Source: Phycisphaeraceae bacterium (GTDB lineage: Bacteria > Planctomycetota > Phycisphaerae > Phycisphaerales > Phycisphaeraceae). From it: a stretch of 8,133 bases of DNA. Below are positions 1-6,913 of this stretch, piece after piece; the first letter of the stretch is position 1, and each line of letters starts with the position of its first letter. The translations under genes were made by a program, and so were the position numbers. A model generated the notes under the pieces. The model was not told where the DNA came from, searched no databases, and saw nothing but the letters and a program-made list of their open reading frames with translations. The stretch spans positions 1-8,133 of the forward strand of contig JAESSU010000274.1 of NCBI GenBank assembly GCA_016763955.1. Reading direction: 5' to 3'.

Positions 1-2
1 AA

Positions 3-1118
3 GGTAAGTTTTACGTTTGGCAACCTGCTCAAATTAAAAATATTCTTGGCCCGAAACGGGGGGCGCAATTTTGTGATTTTTATGATGTGACAGCATCAGG
101 TAATTTCCATGAACCGCATGGCCCGAAAAATCATTCAATCTTGCAGGTTCAAATTCCGATTCAAGCCTATGCAAAAAAAAACAATCTCAATTTAAAATCA
201 CTCACCCAAGAACTCCAACAAGATAGAAAACGTTTGCTTGAAGTTCGTTCAAAAAGAGGCCGTCCAAGTCTTGATGACAAAATATTGACGGATTGGAATG
301 GCTTGATGATTGCGGCCTTATCCAAAGCAGGTCGAGCTTTGAATAAACCCGCATATACCCATGCTGCTTCACAAGCAGCTGATTTTCTTTTAAAGACCCT
401 AAAAGATAAAGACGGGAGATTGCTTCACCGCTACCGTGATGGTGATGCGGGTATTATTGCACATCTTGATGACTATGCTTTTTTAGTCTGGGGTCTCATT
501 GATCTTTATGAATCAACATTTGAGACTAAATACTTAAACGAAGCGATCAAGCTCAATGATAAAATGGTAGAACTTTTTTGGGACAAGGATCATGGCGGGC
601 TTTATTTTACAGCCTCAGATGCAGAAAAATTGATCATCAGACCCAAGGAAATTTATGATGGTGCTTATCCATCGGGCAACTCTGTGGCGGCTTTGAATTT
701 CTTGCGTCTTTCTAAAATGACGGGCAGGACGCATGGGGTCCAAAAGGCTGACCAAATCATGAAAGCTTTTTCATCACAGGTCACCCGAGCTCCATCTGCG
801 CATGCCCAGCTGATGATCGCACTTGATTTTGCGGTGAATCAATCTCAAGAGATTGTGGTTGCGGGTGATTTAGAAAAGAGTGAGACACAAAAGATGCTTT
901 GGGAAATTAACAAACGCTTCTTGCCTAATACGGTTGTTGTGCATCATCCGCTTGATCAAATAAAGGCAAAAAAAATTAGAAGCCTGTGTTCATATATTGA
1001 AAAACAAGTTTCAATCAACGGCCAAGCGACTGCGTATGTTTGTGAAAATTTCTCTTGCCAAGCTCCGACCACGGTGATCGAAAAATTGATCCAAAGTATT
1101 TCAAAATCTAAAAAATGA
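3..1118 (+). CDS. YyaL/SPATA20-family protein, C-terminal part (5' end outside window)
   Basis: The reading frame is open from the first bases of the window (first full codon at 3), so this is the last 371 residues of a longer gene. The GTG at 87 is internal, because the sequence before it (GKFYVW) already matches the family. Seen: the family signatures 'LDDKILTDWNGLMIAALSKA', 'LDDYAFLVWGLIDLYE', 'DGAYPSGNSVAALNFLRL' and the terminal 'YVCENFSCQAP'. Known: these proteins have an N-terminal thioredoxin-like DUF255 domain (not in this window) followed by an alpha/alpha-barrel related to six-hairpin glycosidases and N-acylglucosamine epimerases. The biochemical role is not established. The stop lies 2 bases from the stop of the convergent sulfatase-like gene, with no terminator hairpin between them. 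The gene is visibly more A/T-rich (many AAA and ATT codons) than its neighbour. Identification is strong; function is unknown. Confidence 0.93.
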   Translation, partial: GKFYVWQPAQIKNILGPKRGAQFCDFYDVTASGNFHEPHGPKNHSILQVQIPIQAYAKKNNLNLKSLTQELQQDRKRLLEVRSKRGRPSLDDKILTDWNGLMIAALSKAGRALNKPAYTHAASQAADFLLKTLKDKDGRLLHRYRDGDAGIIAHLDDYAFLVWGLIDLYESTFETKYLNEAIKLNDKMVELFWDKDHGGLYFTASDAEKLIIRPKEIYDGAYPSGNSVAALNFLRLSKMTGRTHGVQKADQIMKAFSSQVTRAPSAHAQLMIALDFAVNQSQEIVVAGDLEKSETQKMLWEINKRFLPNTVVVHHPLDQIKAKKIRSLCSYIEKQVSINGQATAYVCENFSCQAPTTVIEKLIQSISKSKK

Positions 1119-1120
1119 TC

Positions 1121-2452
1121 TTAAACACTCACCGCACATAGGGGCATGAGGGTGTCAGCTAGCCGCCATCTCAGCGCGTCAAGCAGATTCGTACTGACTG
1201 GGGTGTTAAGCAGGTTCTGGGTTTCATCTGGATCGTTTAGAAGATCGAATAAGCCGATGGCTTGGCGGTTTTCCGTGTCGAAGACGACCTTGTAACGTTC
1301 GGTTTCCAATAACAGTCGCTTGGCAAACTCACTGATCAATCCTGTGAAGGGAGCGGCGAGTTCATCGCCATTGATTAGAGGTAGTAGGGATCGGCCTGGA
1401 TTGCCTTCAGGTAGATCACTGCCTGCTAATGCGCTAAGGGTTGCAGCAATGTCTACGGTGCTCACAAGATCATCAGTGGATCGTGGGCGCACGGGTGTGG
1501 GGGGGGTGATGATGATGGGGACTTCTAATGCAGGGGCTAGGAAGGATCGGTTGCCTACGAGTCCTTGTTCGCCTAGGAGGCAGCCCCGGTCGGCGGTGAT
1601 TAGGGACCAGATGCGGTCGGTGTCTGGGCGTTTTTTGGAGACTTTAAGAATTTGGCCGATCCCGTGATCGATGAGGCTGACGCGTCCGAGATAGTCTTGG
1701 CGCATTTTGCCAATTTTCTTGCGGGTTAAACGTTGTAATGCCACGCGTGGGAAATCGAGTTCTGCAAGGGCGTTGATGTGTGAAAGGTTTGCAGGGACAA
1801 AGTTGCTGCCGAGCATGTCGGTGTCATTTAGATCAGCATATAGGTTTGGGCAGGGCAGGTGATTGTCTGGGCCGGTGAAGAAGACGATCAATGCCCAGGG
1901 TTTGTCCGCAGGCATGTTGTTTAGTGTCTTAGCGGCTTGCTTGGCAATGAAGCTGTCGATGTCTTGGTCAGGTTCTAGAGGGTGAGATTGCGTGGCGAAC
2001 TGGCCGAATTGGGTGCGTTGCTGTCGTTGTTTAATGACGGATTCAAGGAAGCCTTGTTGGCAAGCGGTTTTGAGATAGGCACATTGGTCTGGGTCGGTGA
2101 CGGTCAGGTCAGCCACGGGGACGGCAACGTCCAGATGATCTGCGAACCAATCGACCGCTCCTACGCCTGCGACGTGATAGCCTGCCTCTTTGAGATGGGC
2201 TGGGAAGCCTTCAAGGTGATGGTGGGGCTGATCTAGGGTCTTGATGCCATGTTGACGGGCATGCAGTCCGGTAATGAGGCTCATCACGCTTGAGGGGTCT
2301 GCGGGGCTAGCTGACGTGCCGATCAAGCGTAAGCTCCGTTGGATGAGCTTGTCGAGATTGGGGGTATGCGTCGGCCAAGTTTCTGCGTCACTCAGGGCAT
2401 CCGACCGTAAACCATGTCCCACGACAATGATCAAATTACGACGGAAACTCAT
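1121..2452 (-). CDS. Sulfatase-superfamily protein with degenerate active site (probable pseudoenzyme)
   Basis: A 443-residue protein of the alkaline phosphatase/sulfatase fold. Seen: N-terminal 'NLIIVVGHGLRSDAL' (residues 6-20), 'MSLITGLHARQHG' (57-69), 'FFTGPDNHLP' (191-200), 'YLGRVSLIDHGIGQIL' (254-269), 'TADRGCLLGEQGLVG' (286-300), 'EVPIII' (310-315) and 'LFDLLNDPDETQNLL' (401-415), in the family order and spacing. Known: active sulfatases have Asp-Asp in the first motif, a formylglycine-forming Cys or Ser in C/S-x-P-S-R, and DHG plus a Lys after GLWG in the late motif. Here these read His-Gly (13-14), Asp at the nucleophile position (D52) with Val for Arg, DRG, and Asn for Lys. I see no signal peptide, so it is probably cytoplasmic, whereas many sulfatases are exported. 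I infer a non-sulfatase role, such as binding, or an unusual hydrolase. It is divergent from the ABC-F gene. No clear Shine-Dalgarno precedes the ATG. Confidence 0.85.
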   Translation of the reverse strand: MSFRRNLIIVVGHGLRSDALSDAETWPTHTPNLDKLIQRSLRLIGTSASPADPSSVMSLITGLHARQHGIKTLDQPHHHLEGFPAHLKEAGYHVAGVGAVDWFADHLDVAVPVADLTVTDPDQCAYLKTACQQGFLESVIKQRQQRTQFGQFATQSHPLEPDQDIDSFIAKQAAKTLNNMPADKPWALIVFFTGPDNHLPCPNLYADLNDTDMLGSNFVPANLSHINALAELDFPRVALQRLTRKKIGKMRQDYLGRVSLIDHGIGQILKVSKKRPDTDRIWSLITADRGCLLGEQGLVGNRSFLAPALEVPIIITPPTPVRPRSTDDLVSTVDIAATLSALAGSDLPEGNPGRSLLPLINGDELAAPFTGLISEFAKRLLLETERYKVVFDTENRQAIGLFDLLNDPDETQNLLNTPVSTNLLDALRWRLADTLMPLCAVSV

Positions 2453-2662
2453 GCACGGAAGTTAACCTGCGTTTTAGGTTCAGGCTATGAAACAGGCAAG
2501 ACAAAATGGTTGTCGTTGTTTTGAAGACGGGTTGTATGGAATGACCGGATTATGTGCTTAGGCGATGCGAGCTAGCTGGGGGCCATTGGGACGGGGCTCG
2601 TGAGGTCAATAATGTGTTGCCTGCCTTGCCACAAGCGTGATTTGGCTTTACGCTACCTGTCT

Positions 2663-4669
2663 ATGGCTATTTTGAGTGTTGCAAATTTGCGTTTTGGTTA
2701 CGGTGATCACATTGTGCTCGATGGGACGAATATGACCCTTGAGCACGGTGAGCATGTGGGGATGGTCGGCCGTAATGGTCAGGGCAAGAGCACGCTTATG
2801 AAGCTCATTGCAGGCCTGGGCAATATGAAGCCTGACGAAGGGCAGATTCAGCTTAACCGGGGGAGCACCGTCGGCTATCTGCATCAGGATCCAATTTTAA
2901 ATCTCGAATTAACACTCCGCGAAGAAGCGCAAAGTGTTTTTGCCGAGCTAGAAAAACTCCATGCACAACTGGACGTGATCTCCCATAAAATGGCTGAAGT
3001 CGACGGCGAGGAACTCGACAAGCTTCTTAAACATTACGAACAGGTCGAACACTTGATGCAGGCTGCAGGGGGCTACGCAGTCGATCACCAGATCGAACAA
3101 GCGTTACACGGCTTGGGGATGGGCGATGATACCTTTAACATCAAAGTCAAAGACCTCTCCGGCGGACAGCGCGGGCGATTGGCATTGGCTAAGTTATTAC
3201 TTACTAAGCCCGATTTGTTGCTATTAGACGAACCGACGAATCACTTGGATATTGAAGGCCGGATCTGGCTTGAAGAATATCTCTCAAGTTATAGCGGCGC
3301 GGTGATCCTCATTAGTCATGACCGTTGGCTGCTAGATAAAGTCGTGAGCAAAATTTATGAAGTCGAAATTGGCCGCGTCTTTGAGTATCCTGGTAATTAT
3401 CATAAGTTCACGGAGTTGCGAGCCGAACGTCGCCTAGTCGCTCAGCGTGTCTACGAAAAACAGCAGGACAAAATTCGGCAGGAAAAAAACTTCATCGACC
3501 GCTTCAAAGCAGGTCAACGTGCCAAGCAAGCACGCGGTCGTGAGAATCGACTTGAACGCTATATTGCCAATGAGCTCACGGATCGTCCCATTGAATTGGA
3601 TGTGATGAGTCTGCAATTGCCTGCTCCTCCGCGATCCAGTGATCAGGTGCTTAGTGTTGAGAATCTTTGTAAGTCCTATGACAACGGCAAAAAGAACCTC
3701 TTTGATACACTAAACCTCATCGTCCGACGCGGTGATCGTGTGGGCATCATCGGCCCCAACGGTGCAGGTAAATCCACACTCGTGCGTTGTATGCTCGGTG
3801 AACAAGATGCAGATAGCGGTGAAACAAAAATCGGTTCGCAAGTACTCGTCGGTCACTTTAAACAGACCCATGATGACATGCAGCCTGAAAAGACGATTAT
3901 CGAATATCTGACCAAACGGATGCCCAACGAGTCTGGCCAGCTTGCTCGTGATCTTGCAGGCGCATTTATGTTCAGTGGTCAAGATCAGGACAAAAAGCTA
4001 GGCATGCTCTCCGGCGGTGAACGCTCACGCGTTGCGCTGGCTGCCATGCTCGCTGGAACGCATAATTTGCTCGTCCTTGACGAACCGACGAACCATCTTG
4101 ATGTCCTTAGTGCAGAACGTCTTGAAGCAGCAGCACAGCTGTTTACCGCTGAATCGAGTGGTTGGGGTGAACAAGCCAAAGGTGGCGGCACGCTGATTCT
4201 CATCAGCCATGACCGCTGGCTGCTCGACACGTTGGTCAATCAACTATTAATCCTAGATGGTCACGGCGGAGTGACGCATTTTTGGGGCAACTACAGTCAG
4301 TACATCGAAGCGCAGAACGAGATTAAGAAGCAATCGAATCTCAAAATTGAAGAATCTGCCAAGCGTGAACAGGCTAATAAGTCCAAAGTAAAATCCAAGC
4401 AAGCTCAAAAAGCCAAGTCTCAAAAAAAGCAGAACACGCCCAAAGCACAACCGCAGCCTAAGCGTTCAGGTGCGCTGACAAAAATAAGTCAGTCCAAGCT
4501 CGAAGCACGGATCATGCAAATCGAAAATGAAGTCGCTGAGTTGGATACGCAGTTAGCTGATCCTGAAACCTACAAGGATCACAAACGCTTTATCAAACTC
4601 CAAGAGCAACACGAAAAGCTCACCAACGAGTTAGGTCCACTAGAAGAAGAATGGGCCGCCCGCGGGTGA
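2663..4669 (+). CDS. ABC-F family ATPase, Uup-like, with C-terminal coiled-coil domain
   Basis: A 668-residue soluble ATPase with two nucleotide-binding domains and no membrane segments. Seen: Walker A GRNGQGKST (36-44), signature LSGGQ (165-169), Walker B LLLLDEPTNHLD (185-196) and switch SHDRWLLD (218-225). The charged inter-domain linker typical of ABC-F follows (about 230-310). Domain 2 has GPNGAGKST (364-372), LSGGE (449-453), VLDEPTNHLD (471-480) and SHDRWLLD (515-522). A Lys/Gln-rich tether (565-602) leads into a coiled-coil tail (603-668) like the Uup C-terminal domain. Known: ABC-F proteins act on the ribosome E-site region in translation control, and Uup-like members also affect nucleic acid processing. 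Both catalytic Glu (E190, E474) are intact. I chose ATG 2663 because homologues begin with a 'MAILSVxNL' type sequence; GTG 2600 and ATG 2612 would add an unusual Cys-rich extension. No clear Shine-Dalgarno is seen at 2663. Odd: about 14 extra residues in domain 2 between Walker B and the His switch. Confidence 0.95.
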   Translation: MAILSVANLRFGYGDHIVLDGTNMTLEHGEHVGMVGRNGQGKSTLMKLIAGLGNMKPDEGQIQLNRGSTVGYLHQDPILNLELTLREEAQSVFAELEKLHAQLDVISHKMAEVDGEELDKLLKHYEQVEHLMQAAGGYAVDHQIEQALHGLGMGDDTFNIKVKDLSGGQRGRLALAKLLLTKPDLLLLDEPTNHLDIEGRIWLEEYLSSYSGAVILISHDRWLLDKVVSKIYEVEIGRVFEYPGNYHKFTELRAERRLVAQRVYEKQQDKIRQEKNFIDRFKAGQRAKQARGRENRLERYIANELTDRPIELDVMSLQLPAPPRSSDQVLSVENLCKSYDNGKKNLFDTLNLIVRRGDRVGIIGPNGAGKSTLVRCMLGEQDADSGETKIGSQVLVGHFKQTHDDMQPEKTIIEYLTKRMPNESGQLARDLAGAFMFSGQDQDKKLGMLSGGERSRVALAAMLAGTHNLLVLDEPTNHLDVLSAERLEAAAQLFTAESSGWGEQAKGGGTLILISHDRWLLDTLVNQLLILDGHGGVTHFWGNYSQYIEAQNEIKKQSNLKIEESAKREQANKSKVKSKQAQKAKSQKKQNTPKAQPQPKRSGALTKISQSKLEARIMQIENEVAELDTQLADPETYKDHKRFIKLQEQHEKLTNELGPLEEEWAARG

Positions 4670-4713
4670 TTGGTTCATCGTGGTTTAGCGTTTTTTGCAT
4701 TATTATATGCCCC

Positions 4714-4749
4714 CCGCCGGAATTGACTGCGTCACTTCCGGCGGCTTTT
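4714..4749 (+). terminator. Intrinsic terminator of the ABC-F gene
   Basis: A perfect 9-bp GC-rich stem, CCGCCGGAA (4714-4722) with TTCCGGCGG (4736-4744), is followed by CTTTTG. Inside it a second short stem, TGAC/GTCA with a TGC loop, extends the hairpin. It starts 45 bases after the ABC-F stop codon. Confidence 0.85.
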
Positions 4750-4760
4750 GTCTAAAACCC

Positions 4761-4783
4761 GGGGGAACCGGGGAAACCGGGGG
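4761..4783 (+). repeat. Three short G-run repeats just after the terminator
   Basis: G-tracts of 5, 4 and 5 bases (4761-4765, 4770-4773, 4779-4783) are spaced by AACC and AAACC, giving three imperfect units of 9-10 bases of the form G4-5 A2-3 CC. There is no fourth G-tract nearby, so a canonical four-tract quadruplex is not complete. Function unknown. Confidence 0.5.
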
Positions 4784-4858
4784 AAGCCCAAGGATTCTCC
4801 CGACAATGAGGTCATTCAATACGGATAGCAATTATGCAAAATGCTCTAACAATGTGTG

Positions 4859-4867
4859 TGTTATTAT
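4859..4867 (+). promoter_or_regulatory. Candidate extended -10 promoter for the small RNA
   Basis: TGT followed by TATTAT matches an extended -10 element (TGn plus hexamer). No good -35 hexamer lies 16-18 bases upstream, which extended -10 promoters tolerate. Predicted start is about 4874, a few bases before the conserved element. A second weaker candidate, TGA-GATAAT (4873-4881), lies just downstream. The two -10 candidates form the arms of a 7-bp inverted repeat (4862-4868 with 4876-4882), which could equally be an operator or an RNA hairpin. Confidence 0.35.
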
Positions 4868-4881
4868 CCCCATGAGATAAT

Positions 4882-4995
4882 ACCCTTCACGATTAAAACT
4901 TGTTCGTGACTGACATCATGAACACAAGCGTTACAAAGTCTTATGAACCGTCCGATGCGTACAAAATAAACGCGATGTGTATAAGTTGAAAGATA
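4882..4995 (+). repeat. Duplicated 115-bp element, copy 1
   Basis: It aligns with the reverse complement of 7042-7156. By my hand alignment about 96 of 116 columns match, with one single-base gap. The first 22 bases (4882-4903) are identical, and another long run (about 4921-4943) differs at one base. Differences are mostly transitions. See copy 2. Confidence 0.85.
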
Positions 4996-5037
4996 AAAAA
5001 AAGGTTCGACCTAAATCAATAGGCCGAACCTTTTTTT
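4996..5037. terminator. Bidirectional intrinsic terminator between the small RNA and the Cys-rich gene
   Basis: A 13-bp perfect stem pairs AAAAAAAGGTTCG (4996-5008) with CGAACCTTTTTTT (5025-5037). One mismatch then 3 more pairs (CCT/AGG) lead to an 8-nt loop. It gives a T7 tract on the + strand and a T8 tract on the - strand, so it can end both the candidate RNA from the left and the Cys-rich gene from the right. A second hairpin (CATGTGAC/GTCACGTG, 5041-5060) sits between it and the Cys-rich gene's stop. Confidence 0.9.
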
Positions 5038-5093
5038 GTTCATGTGACTCATGTCACGTGTAAGGCATGTGTTGACTGGTTTTTGCAGTTTGC

Positions 5094-5372
5094 TTATTTA
5101 TCTTTGCTGCACTTGGTTGCACAATCTGCTTTTGCTTTTGTGCAAGCTTCTTTTTTAGCTTTGGTTTTGTCGCAGTCTGCTTTGTTAGTTTTGTCACATT
5201 TAGTTTTGCAGCAGCTTTTAGCACAATCTTTTGCACAGGCTGCTTTGCTTGCTTGGGTCGTAGGTGCAGTTGTGGCAACGGAGTCCGCTGGTTGGTTGGT
5301 TTGAGCATAAGAGGTTGAAGTCAGTCCTAGACCCAATAGGGCAACAATAGCTAAAACGAAGAATTTGTTCAT
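5094..5372 (-). CDS. Small exported Cys/Lys-rich protein, metallothionein-like composition
   Basis: A 92-residue protein. Seen: a clear Sec signal peptide (MNKFFVLAIVALLGLGL..., likely cleaved after SYA, residue 23), a Thr/Ala/Gln-rich spacer (24-43), then a Lys/Ala/Asp-rich domain with nine Cys: C46, C50, C54, C55, C59, C67, C77, C84, C88. Several Cys recur at four-residue steps (C-x3-C), and the phrase KADC occurs twice. No named family is recognised. Inference: the exported Cys-rich, highly charged domain could bind metal ions or form disulfides in the periplasm; the sequence cannot decide. ATG 5372 is supported by AAGGAA about 9 bases upstream. The nearest downstream signal is the bidirectional terminator at 4996-5037. 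The upstream neighbour on the same strand is another small exported Cys-containing protein, so the two may share a theme. Confidence 0.8.
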   Translation of the reverse strand: MNKFFVLAIVALLGLGLTSTSYAQTNQPADSVATTAPTTQASKAACAKDCAKSCCKTKCDKTNKADCDKTKAKKEACTKAKADCATKCSKDK

Positions 5373-5534
5373 TGGTAAAGATTCCTTAAATGAGGCAAAA
5401 ATGAAGTACTAAAATGAAACGTCCTAATGGACCAGAGCAGATTAGAATAAGTTCCTTGTGATCCAGTTACCCATCTCAATTGATTTGTTAGATGGATGGA
5501 TCAGATGTCATTGCTGGTGGTTTGAGGCTGTTTT

Positions 5535-5918
5535 TTAAGTAGTGAGCAGGCGGGGGGGCGGTGTGATGATCCGCAGGGGGAGGGTGCTGATTTGCAATTG
5601 TGTGACCGAGGTTATTTCAAATCGGGTCAGTAACAAGAGCAAATTGTACTTGGTGTATTGGAAGTCAATCACGCAGCAGCCTTCACAATCAAGTATCGGT
5701 GATTCTGAATCGCCAAAGGGCGCTGCTGGATCGGGTGTTGGGATGGAATCGAGATTTTTAGACAGGCTTACGACACATGACTGGCAATTGGGGGTTTGCG
5801 CCGTCGGTTGGTGTGAAGAGAGGGTTTGAAGTTCGCATGCACCAGCCATACTGCGTGCTGGAAGAACCAACAGTGTGCTGCATAAAAGGCATGTGAGGTA
5901 TAATCGCCATCTAATCAT
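5535..5918 (-). CDS. Small exported CxxC protein of unknown function
   Basis: A 127-residue protein when started at ATG 5918. A longer reading from 6044 would overlap the kinase gene and put 42 hydrophilic residues before the signal sequence, so I prefer the later start. Seen: a hydrophobic N-terminus (MIRWRLYLTCLLCSTLLVLP, probable cleavage near residues 25-27), then NCQSC (45-49) and DCEGCC (78-82), a Pro/Ser-rich spacer between them, and a leucine stretch YNLLLLL (91-97) too short and charged-flanked to be a sure membrane helix. The C-terminal tail is Pro-rich. No family recognised. The start lies 62 bases after the kinase stop on the same strand, so co-transcription is plausible. The two Cys clusters suggest metal binding or thiol chemistry, which is inference. 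The start has no strong Shine-Dalgarno. Confidence 0.65.
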   Translation of the reverse strand: MIRWRLYLTCLLCSTLLVLPARSMAGACELQTLSSHQPTAQTPNCQSCVVSLSKNLDSIPTPDPAAPFGDSESPILDCEGCCVIDFQYTKYNLLLLLTRFEITSVTQLQISTLPLRIITPPPRLLTT

Positions 5919-5980
5919 AATGTGTTCTGTAGTATTCAAGTTACTTACAGCGTAGGAAAGATTGCGGTTGCAGTTGCAAC

Positions 5981-6838
5981 TTATTTCGCTGTGACGGGCA
6001 TACGCAGGGCAAAACTCGTCCCGCGGCCAATATCGGAATGACAACTGATGATCCCGCCATGCTCTTCGATGATCCGGCGCGTGGTGGGTAGGCCAAGTCC
6101 GGTTCCGCCACGGGTGGTGGAGAAGTAGGGCTTAAAGATTTCCTTGAGTGTGTCTGGGGCAATACCCGGGCCGGTGTCGGTGATGTTGATGGTGATGTGG
6201 TCGCCGTCATTGCGCGTTCGTAGGAGTAATTCGTTTGCGCCCCCGTGCGGGAGGTTCTTGCTTTGAGCTTGACTCATGGCTGTGTTGGCATTGATTAGCA
6301 AATTGAGAACCGCTTGCTTAAAGAGTCCTTGATCCAATGGCAGGATGCTCGGGCTAGCATCAAGTTGCGTTCGTAACTGCACGTGATCTATGCTGGCTTG
6401 AGGGCGGTAAAAGTCCGTTAGCCCAGCGATGAGTTCATTGACATCTTCGGGGTTGAGGTCCAGTTTCATTCTTCCTGCAAAACACAGAAAGTCTTCTAAA
6501 ATTTCTTTTAGACGTGAGGTTTCATGTCCTAATGAAGTGAGCCGGCGTTTGAGCCTTTGGACTTGTTCAGCGCCTTGTGTGTCGGTTGGGGCAATGTGTT
6601 TCCCCAGTTCATCGACATCTTCTTGTAAGAGTTGGATATTTAAGCCGATGGTGGAGAGAGGGTTTTTGATCTCGTGAGCCAAGCCGCCTGTCATGGTTCC
6701 TAGTTCAGCAAGCCGTTCAGCAGCCTGAGCACGGTTTTCCAATTGACGGACACGCATCGCAGTCCGCTTGGCAGTGTAATAACTAACTGGGATGGTGATC
6801 AGTATCCCAAACGCAATTCCAATAAATAACAACGTCAT
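5981..6838 (-). CDS. Membrane-anchored sensor histidine kinase without an extracytoplasmic sensor domain
   Basis: A 285-residue kinase. Seen: one N-terminal membrane helix (about 2-22), a short basic coiled linker (23-48), the dimerisation/phosphoacceptor domain with H55 in GGLAHEIKNPL, and an HATPase_c domain. The latter has the N-box NLLINANTAM (N183), G1 DTGPGI (221-226), F-box FKPYFSTT and G2 GGTGLGL (244-250). All catalytic motifs are intact. Known: such kinases autophosphorylate on the H-box His and pass the phosphate to a response regulator, or act as bifunctional phosphatases. Odd: there is no PAS, HAMP or periplasmic loop, so the signal must enter through the membrane helix or a partner protein. 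No response regulator gene is adjacent in the window. The leader region (6839-7156) is rich in secondary structure, including a hairpin CCAACT/AGTTGG (6870-6885). No convincing Shine-Dalgarno precedes ATG 6838. The CxxC gene follows on the same strand. Confidence 0.92.
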   Translation of the reverse strand: MTLLFIGIAFGILITIPVSYYTAKRTAMRVRQLENRAQAAERLAELGTMTGGLAHEIKNPLSTIGLNIQLLQEDVDELGKHIAPTDTQGAEQVQRLKRRLTSLGHETSRLKEILEDFLCFAGRMKLDLNPEDVNELIAGLTDFYRPQASIDHVQLRTQLDASPSILPLDQGLFKQAVLNLLINANTAMSQAQSKNLPHGGANELLLRTRNDGDHITINITDTGPGIAPDTLKEIFKPYFSTTRGGTGLGLPTTRRIIEEHGGIISCHSDIGRGTSFALRMPVTAK

Positions 6839-6913
6839 GGGATCAAGATACTCACATGAAACAGACTTGCCAACTTTTGAGTTGGGTTAGATCGACGATT
6901 GATAGCGAGAACA

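Larger units (their letters stand above)
4874..5037 (+). ncRNA. Candidate small RNA, about 165 nt, containing copy 1 of the duplicated element
   Basis: The unit runs from a possible extended -10 promoter to a strong intrinsic terminator at 4996-5037, with no substantial ORF between them. The body (4882-4995) is the first copy of an element repeated on the other strand at 7042-7156. A hairpin can form in the 5' half: GTTCGTGA (4902-4909) with TCATGAAC (4916-4923), one G-U pair, extended by CTT/AAG across a 2-nt bulge. Copy 2 can also form a hairpin at this place with a different sequence (CTTGTG/CACAAG). In the 3' half, CTTAT (4940-4944) can pair with ATAAG (4981-4985), and GCGT (4957-4960) with ACGC (4970-4973). 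I do not recognise a known RNA family; it lacks the form of 6S, tmRNA, RNase P or SRP RNA. The 5' end is inferred. Confidence 0.5.

Noticed and set aside
2600..2662. A 21-residue N-terminal extension of the ABC-F protein from GTG 2600.
   Set aside because: It is Cys-rich and unlike the family start, whereas residues from ATG 2663 match the usual beginning of ABC-F proteins. A weak Shine-Dalgarno leaves some doubt.
4761..4783. A canonical G-quadruplex.
   Set aside because: Only three G-tracts are present within a normal loop distance.
4919..4990. A 23-codon ORF (MNTSVTKSYE...) inside element copy 1, with NTSVTKSYE also readable in copy 2.
   Set aside because: After the shared nine residues a single-base gap shifts the frames apart. 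In the rest, differences between copies fall at first and second codon positions, and the identical 22 bases lie upstream of an in-frame stop. The conservation is better explained by non-coding constraint.
5919..6044. An N-terminal extension of the CxxC protein starting at 6044.
   Set aside because: It would overlap the kinase 3' end and place 42 polar residues before an obvious signal sequence. The start at 5918 leaves a normal signal peptide.
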